Virus record (IMG/VR): IMGVR_UViG_3300030106_005509
Span: 1 to 64,000 of that record
DNA length: 64,000 bases
Reading direction: 5' to 3' (one strand)
DNA from: a virus
The first letter of the stretch is position 1. Every line of letters starts with the position of its first letter. The notes under the pieces were generated by a model. It searched no databases and had not been told where the DNA came from. It saw only the letters and a list, made by a program, of their open reading frames with translations. This document shows positions 31,110-42,500 of the stretch, piece after piece. The translations under genes were made by a program, and so were the position numbers.

Positions 31110-32135
31110 ATGGACAGCTATGAAAAACAACTTTTGGTGGCTAGGATAAAATGCGGTTATTACATTTATAAAGATAAGAACATCACTTTAAAAATAACAC
31201 CGCCCACAAAAGAACAGCAGTATGAGTCACTAATTGTTTATAAGCAAGCTTACGAAGATGCTTTAAAAGACGGAAACATGGTAAAGTCTGAAGTCCTTGA
31301 GATGTTAGAATCTCAGAGTCTTTGGGACGATGAACATGAAGAGCTTCTTGAAGACTTGTCCAAAGAAGAAGAAAACTTAAAGAAAGAGTTGTTTAAGAAC
31401 TTCTTTAAAGATTCCGAAAAAAGAGATATAAAATTTAATCTTAGCAAAGTTAAAAAAGCTCAGACCAAACTTAGGTCTATTAGACATTCATATGACTTTT
31501 TAACTTGTGAAGGTATAGCGACATACGCGAAAGCAATTTGGATAGTAGAAAATACCACTACTTATCTAGACAACAAAAAATACAAATTTTTAGAAGTACC
31601 TGTCACGGAAGTTCTAAAAAAATTTAATCAAGACAGTATAACTGACGAAGAATTTAGAGAGTTAGCAAGGACTTCTCCTTGGAGAAATACTTGGAATTGC
31701 AATAACAGTTGTGCATATGTTTTTTCAGAGTCGGTCTCTGATTTAACACCAAACCAGATGGCTTTGATAAGCTACTCTGTTATGTATGACAACATATATC
31801 AGTCGCAGGAATGTCCACCAGACGAGGTGGTAGAAGACAACGACGCTATTGATGGATGGTTGATTATACAAAGAGAAAAAAGAGGCAAAAAACAAAAAGA
31901 AAGCCTGCTTGAAAACTTGCACAAAAAACATGAAAGTGCAAAAGACATTTTTGTTATGGCAGAAAATAGAGAAGATGCAGACAGGATAAGTGAACTTAAT
32001 GGAGATATTGGCAAACATATAAGAGCCAGTAGACTAGTTAAACTTAAGAAAGAAGGGACTGTAGCTCACCATGCATTTTCTGACATACAAGCGGATCTTA
32101 AAGGGCAATTAATGGAAGCAGGTGCAGAATTTTAG
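31110..32135 (+). CDS. Tail assembly chaperone-like protein 1
   Basis: The 341-residue product is almost entirely helical and charged. Residues about 35-70 (YESLIVYKQAYEDALKDGNM, then LESQSLWDDEHEELLEDL) match the N-terminal part of the gene at 32533 (LAYNRAFRDALQSG, LRDQEIWDD), so the two are paralogues. A middle region holds IRHSYDFLTCEGIATYAKAI and SPWRNTWNCNNSCAYVFSES. The gene lies between tail tube and tape measure, the position of the tail assembly chaperones G and GT, which hold the tape measure while tube protein polymerises. No slippery frameshift sequence joins it to a neighbour. The chaperone role is an inference from position. Confidence 0.5.
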   Translation: MDSYEKQLLVARIKCGYYIYKDKNITLKITPPTKEQQYESLIVYKQAYEDALKDGNMVKSEVLEMLESQSLWDDEHEELLEDLSKEEENLKKELFKNFFKDSEKRDIKFNLSKVKKAQTKLRSIRHSYDFLTCEGIATYAKAIWIVENTTTYLDNKKYKFLEVPVTEVLKKFNQDSITDEEFRELARTSPWRNTWNCNNSCAYVFSESVSDLTPNQMALISYSVMYDNIYQSQECPPDEVVEDNDAIDGWLIIQREKRGKKQKESLLENLHKKHESAKDIFVMAENREDADRISELNGDIGKHIRASRLVKLKKEGTVAHHAFSDIQADLKGQLMEAGAEF

Positions 32136-32144
32136 GAGAGAAAA

Positions 32145-32546
32145 ATGGATGATTCTTATAACGAATTAGTTAGAAAATCTCAAAGTTACAAAGAAAACAG
32201 AGATACAAAATATAAACAAGTTTCTAAGGAAAGATTGCTAAAGATATCGCAAAAGAAAATACAAACAACTATGATTGGTGCTTTAAGCACAATTGAAAAG
32301 TACTTTGGTTTTCTTTGGGGTCATGAGACTTCCGATGGTGAATTAACACCAGAGCAGAGCCACATGAAGCAGCAGTTTGAAGAGGTTAGGGCCGAAATAT
32401 TAGATAGAGGCAATAATCAGATTAGAAACTTAGAAGCTGAATTTGTTAATTATGATATTAGCTGGTTAAGATATCAAATGAAATTACCGGTAAAGCCAGT
32501 TAATTTGGACCATGAAAATCAAGGAGATGAAGATGGCAAAGAGTAG
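32145..32546 (+). CDS. Small helical protein between the chaperone-like genes
   Basis: The 133-residue product is highly charged and helical (SQSYKENRDTKYKQVSKERL), with a central TMIGALSTIEKYFGFLWGHE segment and a C-terminal MKLPVKPVNLDHENQ. A full AGGAG site precedes it. It overlaps the next gene by 14 bases. No family is recognised. As a third helical protein in this position it may help tail assembly. Confidence 0.5.
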   Translation: MDDSYNELVRKSQSYKENRDTKYKQVSKERLLKISQKKIQTTMIGALSTIEKYFGFLWGHETSDGELTPEQSHMKQQFEEVRAEILDRGNNQIRNLEAEFVNYDISWLRYQMKLPVKPVNLDHENQGDEDGKE

Positions 32547-33489
32547 GAACAAAATTGAATCTAATGACGCAGATGGAAATAAGAAGGTCTTATACCTCAT
32601 TGATCCTGATGCAAAAATTAATAAGGAAGCACAGCTTGCTTACAACAGAGCTTTTAGAGACGCGCTACAATCTGGTGCTATTTTAAGACAAAAGCTTGAT
32701 GACGTTCTCAGAGATCAAGAAATCTGGGACGATAAGAAGCAAGAACGATACAACCAAATTTTGAAAACCTTAAATGATAATGAAAAGGCTATCAAAAAAG
32801 GCGGTATTAAACTTTCTGAAGCTAAGGATATAGCTGAAGAGATGGCTGTTGTTAGAGCAGAATTTAGAGCTTTGATCGCTGAGAGAAGTTCTATGGATGG
32901 CAACACAGCTGAGGGACAGGCAGACAACGCAAGATTCAATTTCCTTGTCTATGCTTGCACCAAAGACCTTAAGAATCAACCAGTATTTTCTAGTGTAGAC
33001 GAATACGAAGAAAATGCAACTGAGCCATACGCTCTTGAAGCAGCAAAACAGCTTGCAGAGAAAATGTACGGCTTGGACGCAAACTACGAAAACACACTTC
33101 CTGAAAATGAATTCTTAATCAATTATGGTTTTGTAAACGACAACCTTCAATACATTGATAGCGAAGGCAAATTAATCACGGCTGACGGACAGCACGTAAG
33201 TGAAGACGGCAGACTGATTGAGTGGCAAGAAGATGGGTCATTCATATATATAGATGGCGACGGAAATAAACTAACCGAAGATGGGGAATACGATGTTGAA
33301 TTTTCTCCGTTTTTGGACGACGAAGGAGAGCCTGTAGAGAAGGCTGTTTCTGAATCGGAAGAAGTCTCTGAAGAAGCTTCAGAAGAAGCATCTGACGAAA
33401 CTGAGGAAGCTGAGGAGTCTAAAGAAAAGGAACCTGCCCCAAAGAGAGGCAGAAGATCTAAAAAGACAACTGTAAACAGCAACGAATAG
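32533..33489 (+). CDS. Tail assembly chaperone-like protein 2
   Basis: The start at 32533 is set by AAGGAG (32521-32526) at six bases; the frame also opens at 32512 without a ribosome binding site. The 318-residue product has the helical domain shared with the gene at 31110 (AYNRAFRDALQSG and QEIWDDKKQE). It then has two D/G-rich turns of a repeat (YIDSEGKLITADGQHVSEDG, YIDGDGNKLTEDGEYD) that recall calcium-binding or beta-solenoid repeats. A very acidic, probably disordered tail (SESEEVSEEASEEASDETEE) and a basic end (PKRGRRSKKTTVNSNE) follow. A chaperone or tape-measure partner is inferred from position. Confidence 0.52.
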   Translation: MAKSRNKIESNDADGNKKVLYLIDPDAKINKEAQLAYNRAFRDALQSGAILRQKLDDVLRDQEIWDDKKQERYNQILKTLNDNEKAIKKGGIKLSEAKDIAEEMAVVRAEFRALIAERSSMDGNTAEGQADNARFNFLVYACTKDLKNQPVFSSVDEYEENATEPYALEAAKQLAEKMYGLDANYENTLPENEFLINYGFVNDNLQYIDSEGKLITADGQHVSEDGRLIEWQEDGSFIYIDGDGNKLTEDGEYDVEFSPFLDDEGEPVEKAVSESEEVSEEASEEASDETEEAEESKEKEPAPKRGRRSKKTTVNSNE

Positions 33490-33500
33490 TAAACGGAAAG

Positions 33501-33548
33501 TAGACGCGACGATAAACACAACTGTCTATCGGTGCGTCTATTTTTTTT
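33501..33548 (+). terminator. Terminator-like hairpin directly before the tape measure
   Basis: TAGACGC (33501-33507) pairs with GCGTCTA (33534-33540), with an inner CGATA/TATCG pairing, and eight T residues follow (33541-33548). The tape measure ribosome binding site GAGAGG starts at 33550. No promoter separates them, so partial read-through must express the tape measure. This acts like an attenuator. Confidence 0.85.
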
Positions 33549-33559
33549 GAGAGGTAGAT

Positions 33560-36500
33560 ATGGCTAAACCGTTTGTATTAACAACACAACTACAGATACA
33601 GATACCAAACCTTAACCAAGTTGTCAGTCAGCTTAACAAGGGGTTAGGTAATGTAAATGTTCCTGTTAATATTAATATACCTAAAAATGCCAACACTCAG
33701 CTTACTAATTTAAACAAAAACGTCAAGAACGCTGGAGCCTCTGCTCGCGGTGCAGCAAAAAACTTTGACTCCATGAGAAACTCTCTTAGGGGTGCGCTTA
33801 CTTATATAGCTAAGTACGACGCCGCTAGAGAGATTTTCAATCTATTTGCACAAACACTTAGAGATGGTGTTTCTTCTGCAATAGCTTTTGAAAAAGAAAT
33901 GGTTAAGGTCAGTCAAGTTACTGGTCAAACCATGAAACAATTAAGGGGTTTGGAGCGAGAGATAACCAGAGTTTCTACAGGCTTTGGGGTCTCTTCAGGA
34001 TCTTTAATTAAAACCTCTAGGGTATTAGCTCAGACTGGTATGTCTGCTAGAGATGCTAGGATAGCTCTTGAAGCCCTCGCTAAAACAACTCTGGCCGCTA
34101 CGTTTGACGATATTACATCTACCACAGAAACCGCCATTGCTGCAATGAGGCAGTTTGGTATAGCCTCGACAGACTTAGAAAAGACGCTTGGTAAAATTAA
34201 CTCCTTAGCAGCTAACTTTGCTGTTGAGGCTGGTGATATCGGCGTAGCCATCAGGCGTGCTGGTGGTGCGTTCAAAGCTGCCGGTGGAAGTCTTGATGAA
34301 CTTAATGCTCTCTTCACCGCTGTTCGTTCTACCACTCGTGAAACAGCGGAAACTATTGCTACTGGTTTTAGAACTATCTTTACCAGAATACAAAGACCAA
34401 AAACTATACAGTTCTTAAAACAGTTAGGTATAGAACTGCAAAATGTAGAAGGTCAGTTCGTAGGACCGTTTGAGGCTGTAAGAAAATTAAATATAGCTCT
34501 TAAAAGTCTAGACCCCAAAGACGTTAGATACTCACAGATCATTGAACAGCTTGGTGGTTTCAGGCAGGTCTCTAAAGTTATACCACTTATTCAACAATTT
34601 GGTCAGGCACAGAAAGCCCTAAATGTATCTCAGCAAGGTGGTACTAGTCTTGCTAGAGACGCTGCAAAAGCACAACAGAGTCTTGCAGTCCAGTTGACAA
34701 AGGTCAAAGAAGAATACATGGCTCTGTTTAGAGAGATATTTGGCGGTCAAGGAATGCAAACCGTCATAAAGACCACGCTTAAACTAGCCTCCGCTTTCGC
34801 TAGAGTTGTAGATTCTCTTTCTCCTATAATACCTCTTATTGCAACTATAGGTGCTGCCAAGTTAGGTCAGTTTGCTCTCTTTGGAAGTCTTGGCAGAGGT
34901 AGAAAACAGGGAGGTAGAATAAATAGGTTTGCTACTGGTGGTATGGTTCCCGGAAAAGGAAATAGCGATAGCGTTCCTGCCATGCTTACTCCCGGAGAGT
35001 TTGTAATACGTAAAAGTTCTGTAAGAACAATTGGCGCCAACCGTTTGCAAAAGATGAACAGATACGGTAACGGCGGAACTGTAGAAAGAGGTCAAGTACA
35101 ACGAGTCGCCAACAGAAAAGCTTCTCTAAAAAATAAATATGATATTGGCGAAGGTGGTATTCACGATAAATACAGAGCCAAATTGACAATTAAAACTTTC
35201 GACCCCAATGATAAAGAGGTGGGTCGCAAAGCTATTGAAGCCGAAGCAAAAGAAGCAAAAGCATATGGTCAAAAAAGATATCAAGCCCTTCTTAAAACCA
35301 GTGGGGATGAAAAGAGGTCTGCGATAAGAGCTGGTGCTTTGATGCGGAAAAGATTTGGTCTTTCAGGATTCATAGGTAAAAGGACAAGTGGTCAATCTAA
35401 ATTTTTTACGTCTAAAACTCCAAGACAATCACAAGGTGTTACGAACAACCTCGTGGGAGGAATCCATGAAAGAAATGTAAGTGGATGGGCAAAGAAAAAT
35501 TACAAGAGCGCAAGAGTTGGTAAGCTTCCAGACGCAGACGGAATGGATTTTAGAGTTGGTAACAGCGGCGTTCTCATCGAAGCGAAGAGCCTAAAGAGAA
35601 AATTAAATAGAGACGAGATCATAGCAAAAGGTTTACTCGCTAAAGCCGTCAGTAAAAACTATCAAGACAAAGTTTCGCAAGATGTTAATTTAAAAGAACT
35701 TGTATATGCTGAAGCGCCAGCGAGCCTGAAAAAATCTGGGTTTACCAAGAGGAATAGAGGAGGAGGCATATCATCAACAGATACAGTTCCCGCACTCCTT
35801 ACTCCCGGCGAATTCGTAATCAATAGAAAGTCCGCAGCTAAGATTGGTTACGGCAACCTTAACAATGCAAATAGATTTGGTAAAACACCTAAAGGATTTG
35901 CTGCTGGTGGAATAGTAGGCGTACAGAAATTCAATAACGGTGGAGAAGCAAGAAGTCCCCGTCTTGGTTTAGGCGTTTTTGTTGCACTACAAACAATATT
36001 GCCACAGTTAGCAGAAGCTTTTAAATCAGCCGATGGAGAAGTTACCGATCTTTCTATGGGGCTTGACGCGGCAAGCCAAGGCTTGATGACATTTGCTACA
36101 TTGAGCTTTGCTACTGGTGATTTGCTAGAAGGTTTTGGTGGCAAAGTAAAGTTTGCTGCAACAGGCTTATTGGCTGTAGGGGCAGCTGCATTTGCTGCTT
36201 ATCAGTATGAAAAACAAAGAGGGATGGAGAGAGAGAAGCGTGCTGTTAAAAACCTTGAAGAAGGAGGTTTTCAATCTGAAACGCGAACAGCAGGTCTTAG
36301 GCGTCAATTCATAGACGCTAGGAGGCAACAAACTGAGGGTGCTGGCGGAGCTGCTGGTCGTGTAGCTGGAGCTGCTGGTGGCGCTTATGCTGGAATGAAA
36401 GCTGGAGCATTAATAGGAGGATTGACTCCAGCTGGCCCAGTTGGTGCTTTGGTTGGAGGTATACTTGGAGCTATAGGAGGAGGTATCGCTGGATATTTTG

Positions 36501-39500
36501 GTGGCGGTGCTATTGGAGAAGCAATAGGAAAATTAAACTTTGATGAAGCTGGAGCTATAAGAGAGTTTAATGAAAAAGTTAAGTCGTTAAAACTTGGCGT
36601 GTCGATAGACGGGTTAACAAACTCCTTAAAAGCTTTTTCTGAAGGAAGAGCTTCTATTGGCGCTATAGCCTCTACTGTTAGAAGCGGTATAAAAAGTCTA
36701 CAAAGAGGCTTCTTTGATGTTAGCACCGAAGAAGGTCTTGAGCGATTTAGAGGCCAACTACAAAAAACTTTACCAGCACTTTCCGAGTATATAAACAAAG
36801 CTGCATCTTCTGCAAAAAGCATGGCTGAGTTTGATGCGATCATAGGTGACGAGGCTTTAAATGCATTCTCGCAACTTAGCGGACAAAGCATTCCAGAGTT
36901 AAGAAGACAAATACAAGAAAATATAGCGCAAAGAAAGAAAAGCGCCGCTGCTCAAAAAGCAAACATAGCAGCAATTCAAGCATCAAACAAAGTCCTCTAC
37001 AGAGCAAGAGATGCTGGTACTGCATTTATGGAACTAGAAAGAAGACTTGTTTCCTTCGACAATGTAATGTCTGGTGTTGAAGCTTCTATAAACAACACCT
37101 TCTCTGGGCTTTCGATTGGCAAGATCGCTCCCAACTTTGATGACATAACTAACATATTTGATATGTCTGCCTTTACTGCTCAGGTAGATAGCCTATCAGG
37201 TGTACTTGGAGAGTCGGGACAATCTTTGGGTCAAGACCTCAAAAACTTTGCCGCCCTTAACTCTCTTCTTCCTAACATATTAACAGAAGCCGCTGGAGAA
37301 ATTGGAATTGGTGGCGCTAGAGCTTCTGAAATTATAGAGTCTAAATTAATGGCTGCTGATCCGGGAGGGATTATAGGCGCTGAGTTTAGAAGGGTTATTG
37401 CACAAAGAGTTCAGGCCATTGCCGAGATGGGTGAAGGTGGCGAAGGTAAGTTTGCTAATAGAATAAGAACAGATATTGAAGGTGTTGTAAGAGACCTCAC
37501 TAAAGGCATGTCTGAAACTGCTGAAGCTTTCCAAAAAGCTGCTCAGTTTATAGATAGTGCAAATCAAAGATTAGCTAAGGCGTACAACTTAAGAACTCAA
37601 CTTGAGTTAAAACAAGCTAGACAGCTTTATGACATTATAGGTCTTCAGGCTGAAAACGCTGAAAGAATGTCAAAGGCCAGACGCCAACCAGTCAATGCTG
37701 ATGCTGATTTAAATACGTTTAATAACCAACAAAACGCAATCTTAAGCGGAACTGCCATAAGCGGCTTGGGTTCAAGCGTAACTATAGTTTCAAACGAATT
37801 TAACAGGCTAAAGCAAAGAATAAAAGAAAGTGATGCTGCACTTGCAAATCTCGGAATTGCAGCAGATTCTAGTGGTGACCTGTTAGAAAACAATAGAGCT
37901 TTAATTGACGAAAACGCAGCTCTAAAATCGCAATTTGAAAAAACAAAACAAGTTCTTGAGAACTATGCTAACGTACAAGCTAGAGTAGCAAAAGTTCAAG
38001 AAGAAATTGCAAATGCTCAAGCCAGACAAGATAAAGCAAAAGCTGTAGCTGAAAATATAGCCTTTGGTACAGATCAAGAAAGACTAAAAATCTTTAGAAG
38101 CTTTAAAGCCGCAGAAATTGTGGCTTCTAGAGGTCTAGCAGCCTTACCTCAACAATTTAGAGGCGATGCTAGGAACATGTTATCACAGTTTGCTGATGCT
38201 CCAATATTTGGAGGGAAAACAGGTCAGCAGATACTAGACCGAGAAACCGCCAATCTGTTTAAGCATTTTCCACCTAATATAAGAAAAGCTTTAATGGCGG
38301 AGTTTGCAGACGCAAGAACAGATGAGCAGAAGTTCTTAGATAGGCTAGACAAGATTCAGCAAGACGCTGTAAAAGCTCAATTTGCTTTCCTTGAGGGTAT
38401 GCGTGGGGATAGCAAAGACCTAAAAGAAACCATAGCAAAGCTCAACGCAACTCTTGCAAATGACTTAAGGACTATATTCCAACAACAAGAAAATAGAGCT
38501 TTGGCAAGAGAGGTGTCTGAGAGCAAAGGCACGCTAGCTAACTCTAAAGCCCAGCTTGAAAAGTTAAAAGAAATAAGAAGTGCTGGAATACCCGTTCAAG
38601 ACCCGGCTGTTTTAAACGCTGTTAGAAGCAATGTAGCTGGCATAAAAGCTCTCAAAGACGCTAGACAAAATCTTGCTAGGTTTACGGGAGCGCAGGAATT
38701 TGGTATCAATCTTAGAAGCCAAGAGAATAGATTTACAGGCTTTGCTGCGGCTGATTCAGGCAGAGACAATCTAAAAGCCATAAAAGTGTTAGGCGCACAA
38801 CTTAGACAGCAGTTTGGCGCAGATGTTGGAAACCAATTACTACAAAAAGCAATTGATGCTCTTGCTCAATTTAGGGTAGAGAACCCAGAGGCGACAGGCG
38901 CAGAAATAGCTAAGGTCATCGGAGACACGATTAGTGGCGCTGGACTATCGGGTGCTAGTAGCGCACAAGGCATTATTGATGAAACAATGGCAAATCTTAA
39001 TGCTGCTGGTCTTGGGCCATATGTAGATACATTGGTTAACAATGTAGACATGATATCTACAGCCTTGGCAGCATTTCCAAGTGAAGCAAGTTGGTCTTCA
39101 TTAGAAGAGTCTATAATAAGAACCACAACCACTATAAACAACGCAAACGCTGCTATTGCTGCTAATAGTCCGGCGGGAGCTGTTAAGCTGGCGTCAGGTG
39201 GAAGTATATTTTCTCCACACGGAACAGACACCGTCCCTGCTATGTTAACACCCGGCGAATTTGTCGTTAACAGAAAAGCTGCTCAAAGAAACATGGGTGC
39301 GCTGTCGGCTCTTAATAGTGGAAAAACCCAATACTTAGCTGGTGGTGGTAAAGTTGGTGATTACTTTGGAACCCAAGCCGTCAGAGAGGATGGCAAAAAA
39401 GTAGAAGATGTATGGGGGTCTCACAATAAAGCTGCTGAGGCAATTGCGTCGTGGTATAAAAAACAGACTTCAAGCAGTGGTGCAGGTTCTGTATTTGACT

Positions 39501-42500
39501 CATCCAGACACTACATGGCTAAAAAGTACGCTGACCAAGACATGGCTGGAATAGCCAAAAATATACTCAAGTCAAAAGACAACGGCGATGGAATCCCTAT
39601 GAAAGACCCTCAGTATAGGGCGATGGGGGCTGGAGCTGAAAGAAAATCTTATAGTGGTAAGTATGCAAACTTACCAAAAGCCGTTAAGAATTATTTTCAA
39701 AGCGGATTCTTAGGCGTCAATGGATATAGCTATGGCCAAATGAGTGGTATAGAAGCCTTAGACTATTTTAAGTACGGCACTAGAATGTTCATGGATGGTG
39801 CTGGGAGTGGTGCAACTGGCAGGAATTACGGCGGTCAAGCTCTAGGTGAATATAAGACTATTGGTAATTTACAAAAAGCAGCAGGAAAAAGCAGAGAGAA
39901 TCAAGCAAGCAAACTATACGAAAAAGTAGTAGAGTGGGCTGAAGATAAAGCCTTTAGTAGAAAAACAATGAAGGTTGGTCTCTATAGATTCCCGCTTAAA
40001 AAATCAAAAATAGAAGCCTATGATGATCCAGACACTAATATAAGTGTTGATGGGTTCACGTACCCTAATATTCAACCGGGTGACATATTAGAGAACGATC
40101 CGCAGCTATACGATCTATTCACAGGCGGCAGTCCGGGAGGCAGAAAGCTAGGAGTTGTTTCTTCTGGCTGGGTTCCTGTTGGAGACGCATCTGAAGCTGG
40201 TGCTGGATTTACAGGAGGTCAGTTTTTCCCCGGTAATGAGCTTGAAGAAGTTTACAAGAACTTAGAAGGGTGGATATTTAACTCAGGCTCTCAATATAGC
40301 AAATTTGTTAAAGAGTATCTCACCGGAAATGCTGGAAGAACTGAACTAGCTGTTGTTCGACAGGCTTTTGGTGAGTTTGACAAAATCTGGGGTGGGCTAA
40401 AGCCTAAAAATTGGAAAACCCCAGCAGGATATAATTTAGCAAACGAACCTAGAGCTAACTTTAGTTATATCAAAGGTCTTGTTGAACGTAGACTTTCAAC
40501 AACAGAAAAACAGCTTGCTGACAGTTTTCCATTTAATCCCATGGATATAGATACTTGGGGTTCAGCAATAACTAGCAACACAAGACCTGTCGCTGCGCTT
40601 CAAGAACATTCTCAAAATAGAAGTGATCTATATCAGAAGATGAAAGACTTCTATGCGCAGTTTAAGTTTAAAAATGCACAAGACCCAACGCTTGCATTTG
40701 GTAAAGCTTTTGAAATTGTTCAAGACGATCTTAAAACTGGAGTTAAGGGATACGACGCTAATAATTTTATAAGATTAGCCAACAAAAATGTAGCAGGTCA
40801 ACAAGACGAAAAACAAAGACGCGAAGAAAAGCTAGAGTCCGTCGCAACCGCTATGAAAAACGTGAAAGGTCTCCCTACTGGACTTGGGGCGTTATCAGAA
40901 CACATAGCACAATCCATTAAAGGATTCAAAGCAGCAGGCAACTTCACTAAAATTCCTATGTACGCTAAAAGATCGTCAGCATCTTTGAGAGGTGTTAGAG
41001 ACTTCTGGCAGGCTAAGGATTGGGGCCAAGGAGAGACAAAAGCTTTATATCCTTGGTTAAGCGCTTTGGCTACTGAATTAAGCAGATGGGTAAGCGGCGG
41101 TCTTGTTACAGGAGCTGGAGCTGATAAAAAGGGCGCGTTTATAAACCTAAACGACGCCGAGGTTTTCCGTCAATTAGCAAGAATACAAGACGCTAGAAAT
41201 CAAGGTAAGAATATAGAAGAAGGCGTTGAGGTATTAAAGAAAAACCAGCTGGGAGAAATAATCCAAAGCTTTGAAGGTCCTAGCTTAATGGGTCGTATAG
41301 CGAGGATAGCCAGAAATAAACCTAATGCTTGGTATAACGTAGGTTTTGGTGATGAGTTTCCTTACTATGGAACTTTTGGTTTCGACTCTGTATCAGAAGC
41401 TGTAGGCAAACTTCAAGAAGAAGTAAAGAGAAGTTTTGAAAATACAATACTCATATACAATGAGCAATTTAAAGCAGGTCAAAGACCATTCCAAGCGGCT
41501 AATAAAAATCCTCTACTAATGGCTACGGGTGGTAAAGTTCCCCAACGTTTAGCTTCTGGTGGCGGTGTCTTCGCGTCACGAGGAACCGATACAGTTCCGG
41601 CGATGCTTACACCGGGTGAGTTTGTTGTTAATAAAGATGCGGCCTCTAAAAACAAAGGAGCTTTACAAGCTATTAATAGCGGCCAAACACAATACCTTGC
41701 CGGTGGAGGTGAAGTGCAAGCATGGAAGATGAGAGGTTTTGAATCGACTGGAGGGGTTGGTAATAAAATACTTGCAAGAAACTGGCGGGATACAGCTGCA
41801 AAATACTATCCAGATAAAGAGTTGCCAATGTTATCAACTCCAGCAAGTATAAAATATTCTGGGCCAGACAGAAACCGTGCCGCCATGTCGATGGGCCACC
41901 TCATGCGTCTTGAAGAGATAGCTGGATGGGACATACTTAAATTTCGCGAATATAGAGATAAAATACTTAATTTAAAACTTGCAGACCTTGGGGTTGATCC
42001 TTATGAAATATATCCAAAAGCGCAATCAGGAAGTATTGATCATGAATACGAAGGACAGTCACAAAAACGAGATTTACCAGTTATTTCCAAAACGGGAGAA
42101 GTAAGGCATGTAAATGCTTTAAGAGGTCAGGCGGGACAAAAGCTATTTGGGCATCTGACTAGTGATCCTGTAGCTTATCTTGCGAACTTTAAAAGAGATG
42201 ACTTTTACGAGTATGGAGCAACTGGTGGATATACCGTTAGGGATGCTAACAGATACAGTAGTTTTGATTTAAGAGACAAAGCAAATCCCGGAGGAAAATA
42301 TCGTTTGGTAGGACCTCCTAAAGGTAAGCTACCATCAATTGGAAACATATTTCAGGGTATGCGTGCAAAAGATCAAAAGGCGAGTGGCGATGCTGCTGCG
42401 CTTGCAGATAAAGAGCTAATCGCAATGCAACAGCTAGTTGCAGCTAGAGGTAGCTTCTACGGAGGCGACAGATTTGGTGATATAGAGACCAAAGCCTTTG

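Noticed and set aside
31110-33489. Programmed -1 frameshift joining the chaperone genes
   Set aside because: I looked near the ends of the three genes for slippery heptamers followed by an overlapping frame and saw none. Each gene has its own ribosome binding site or coupled start.
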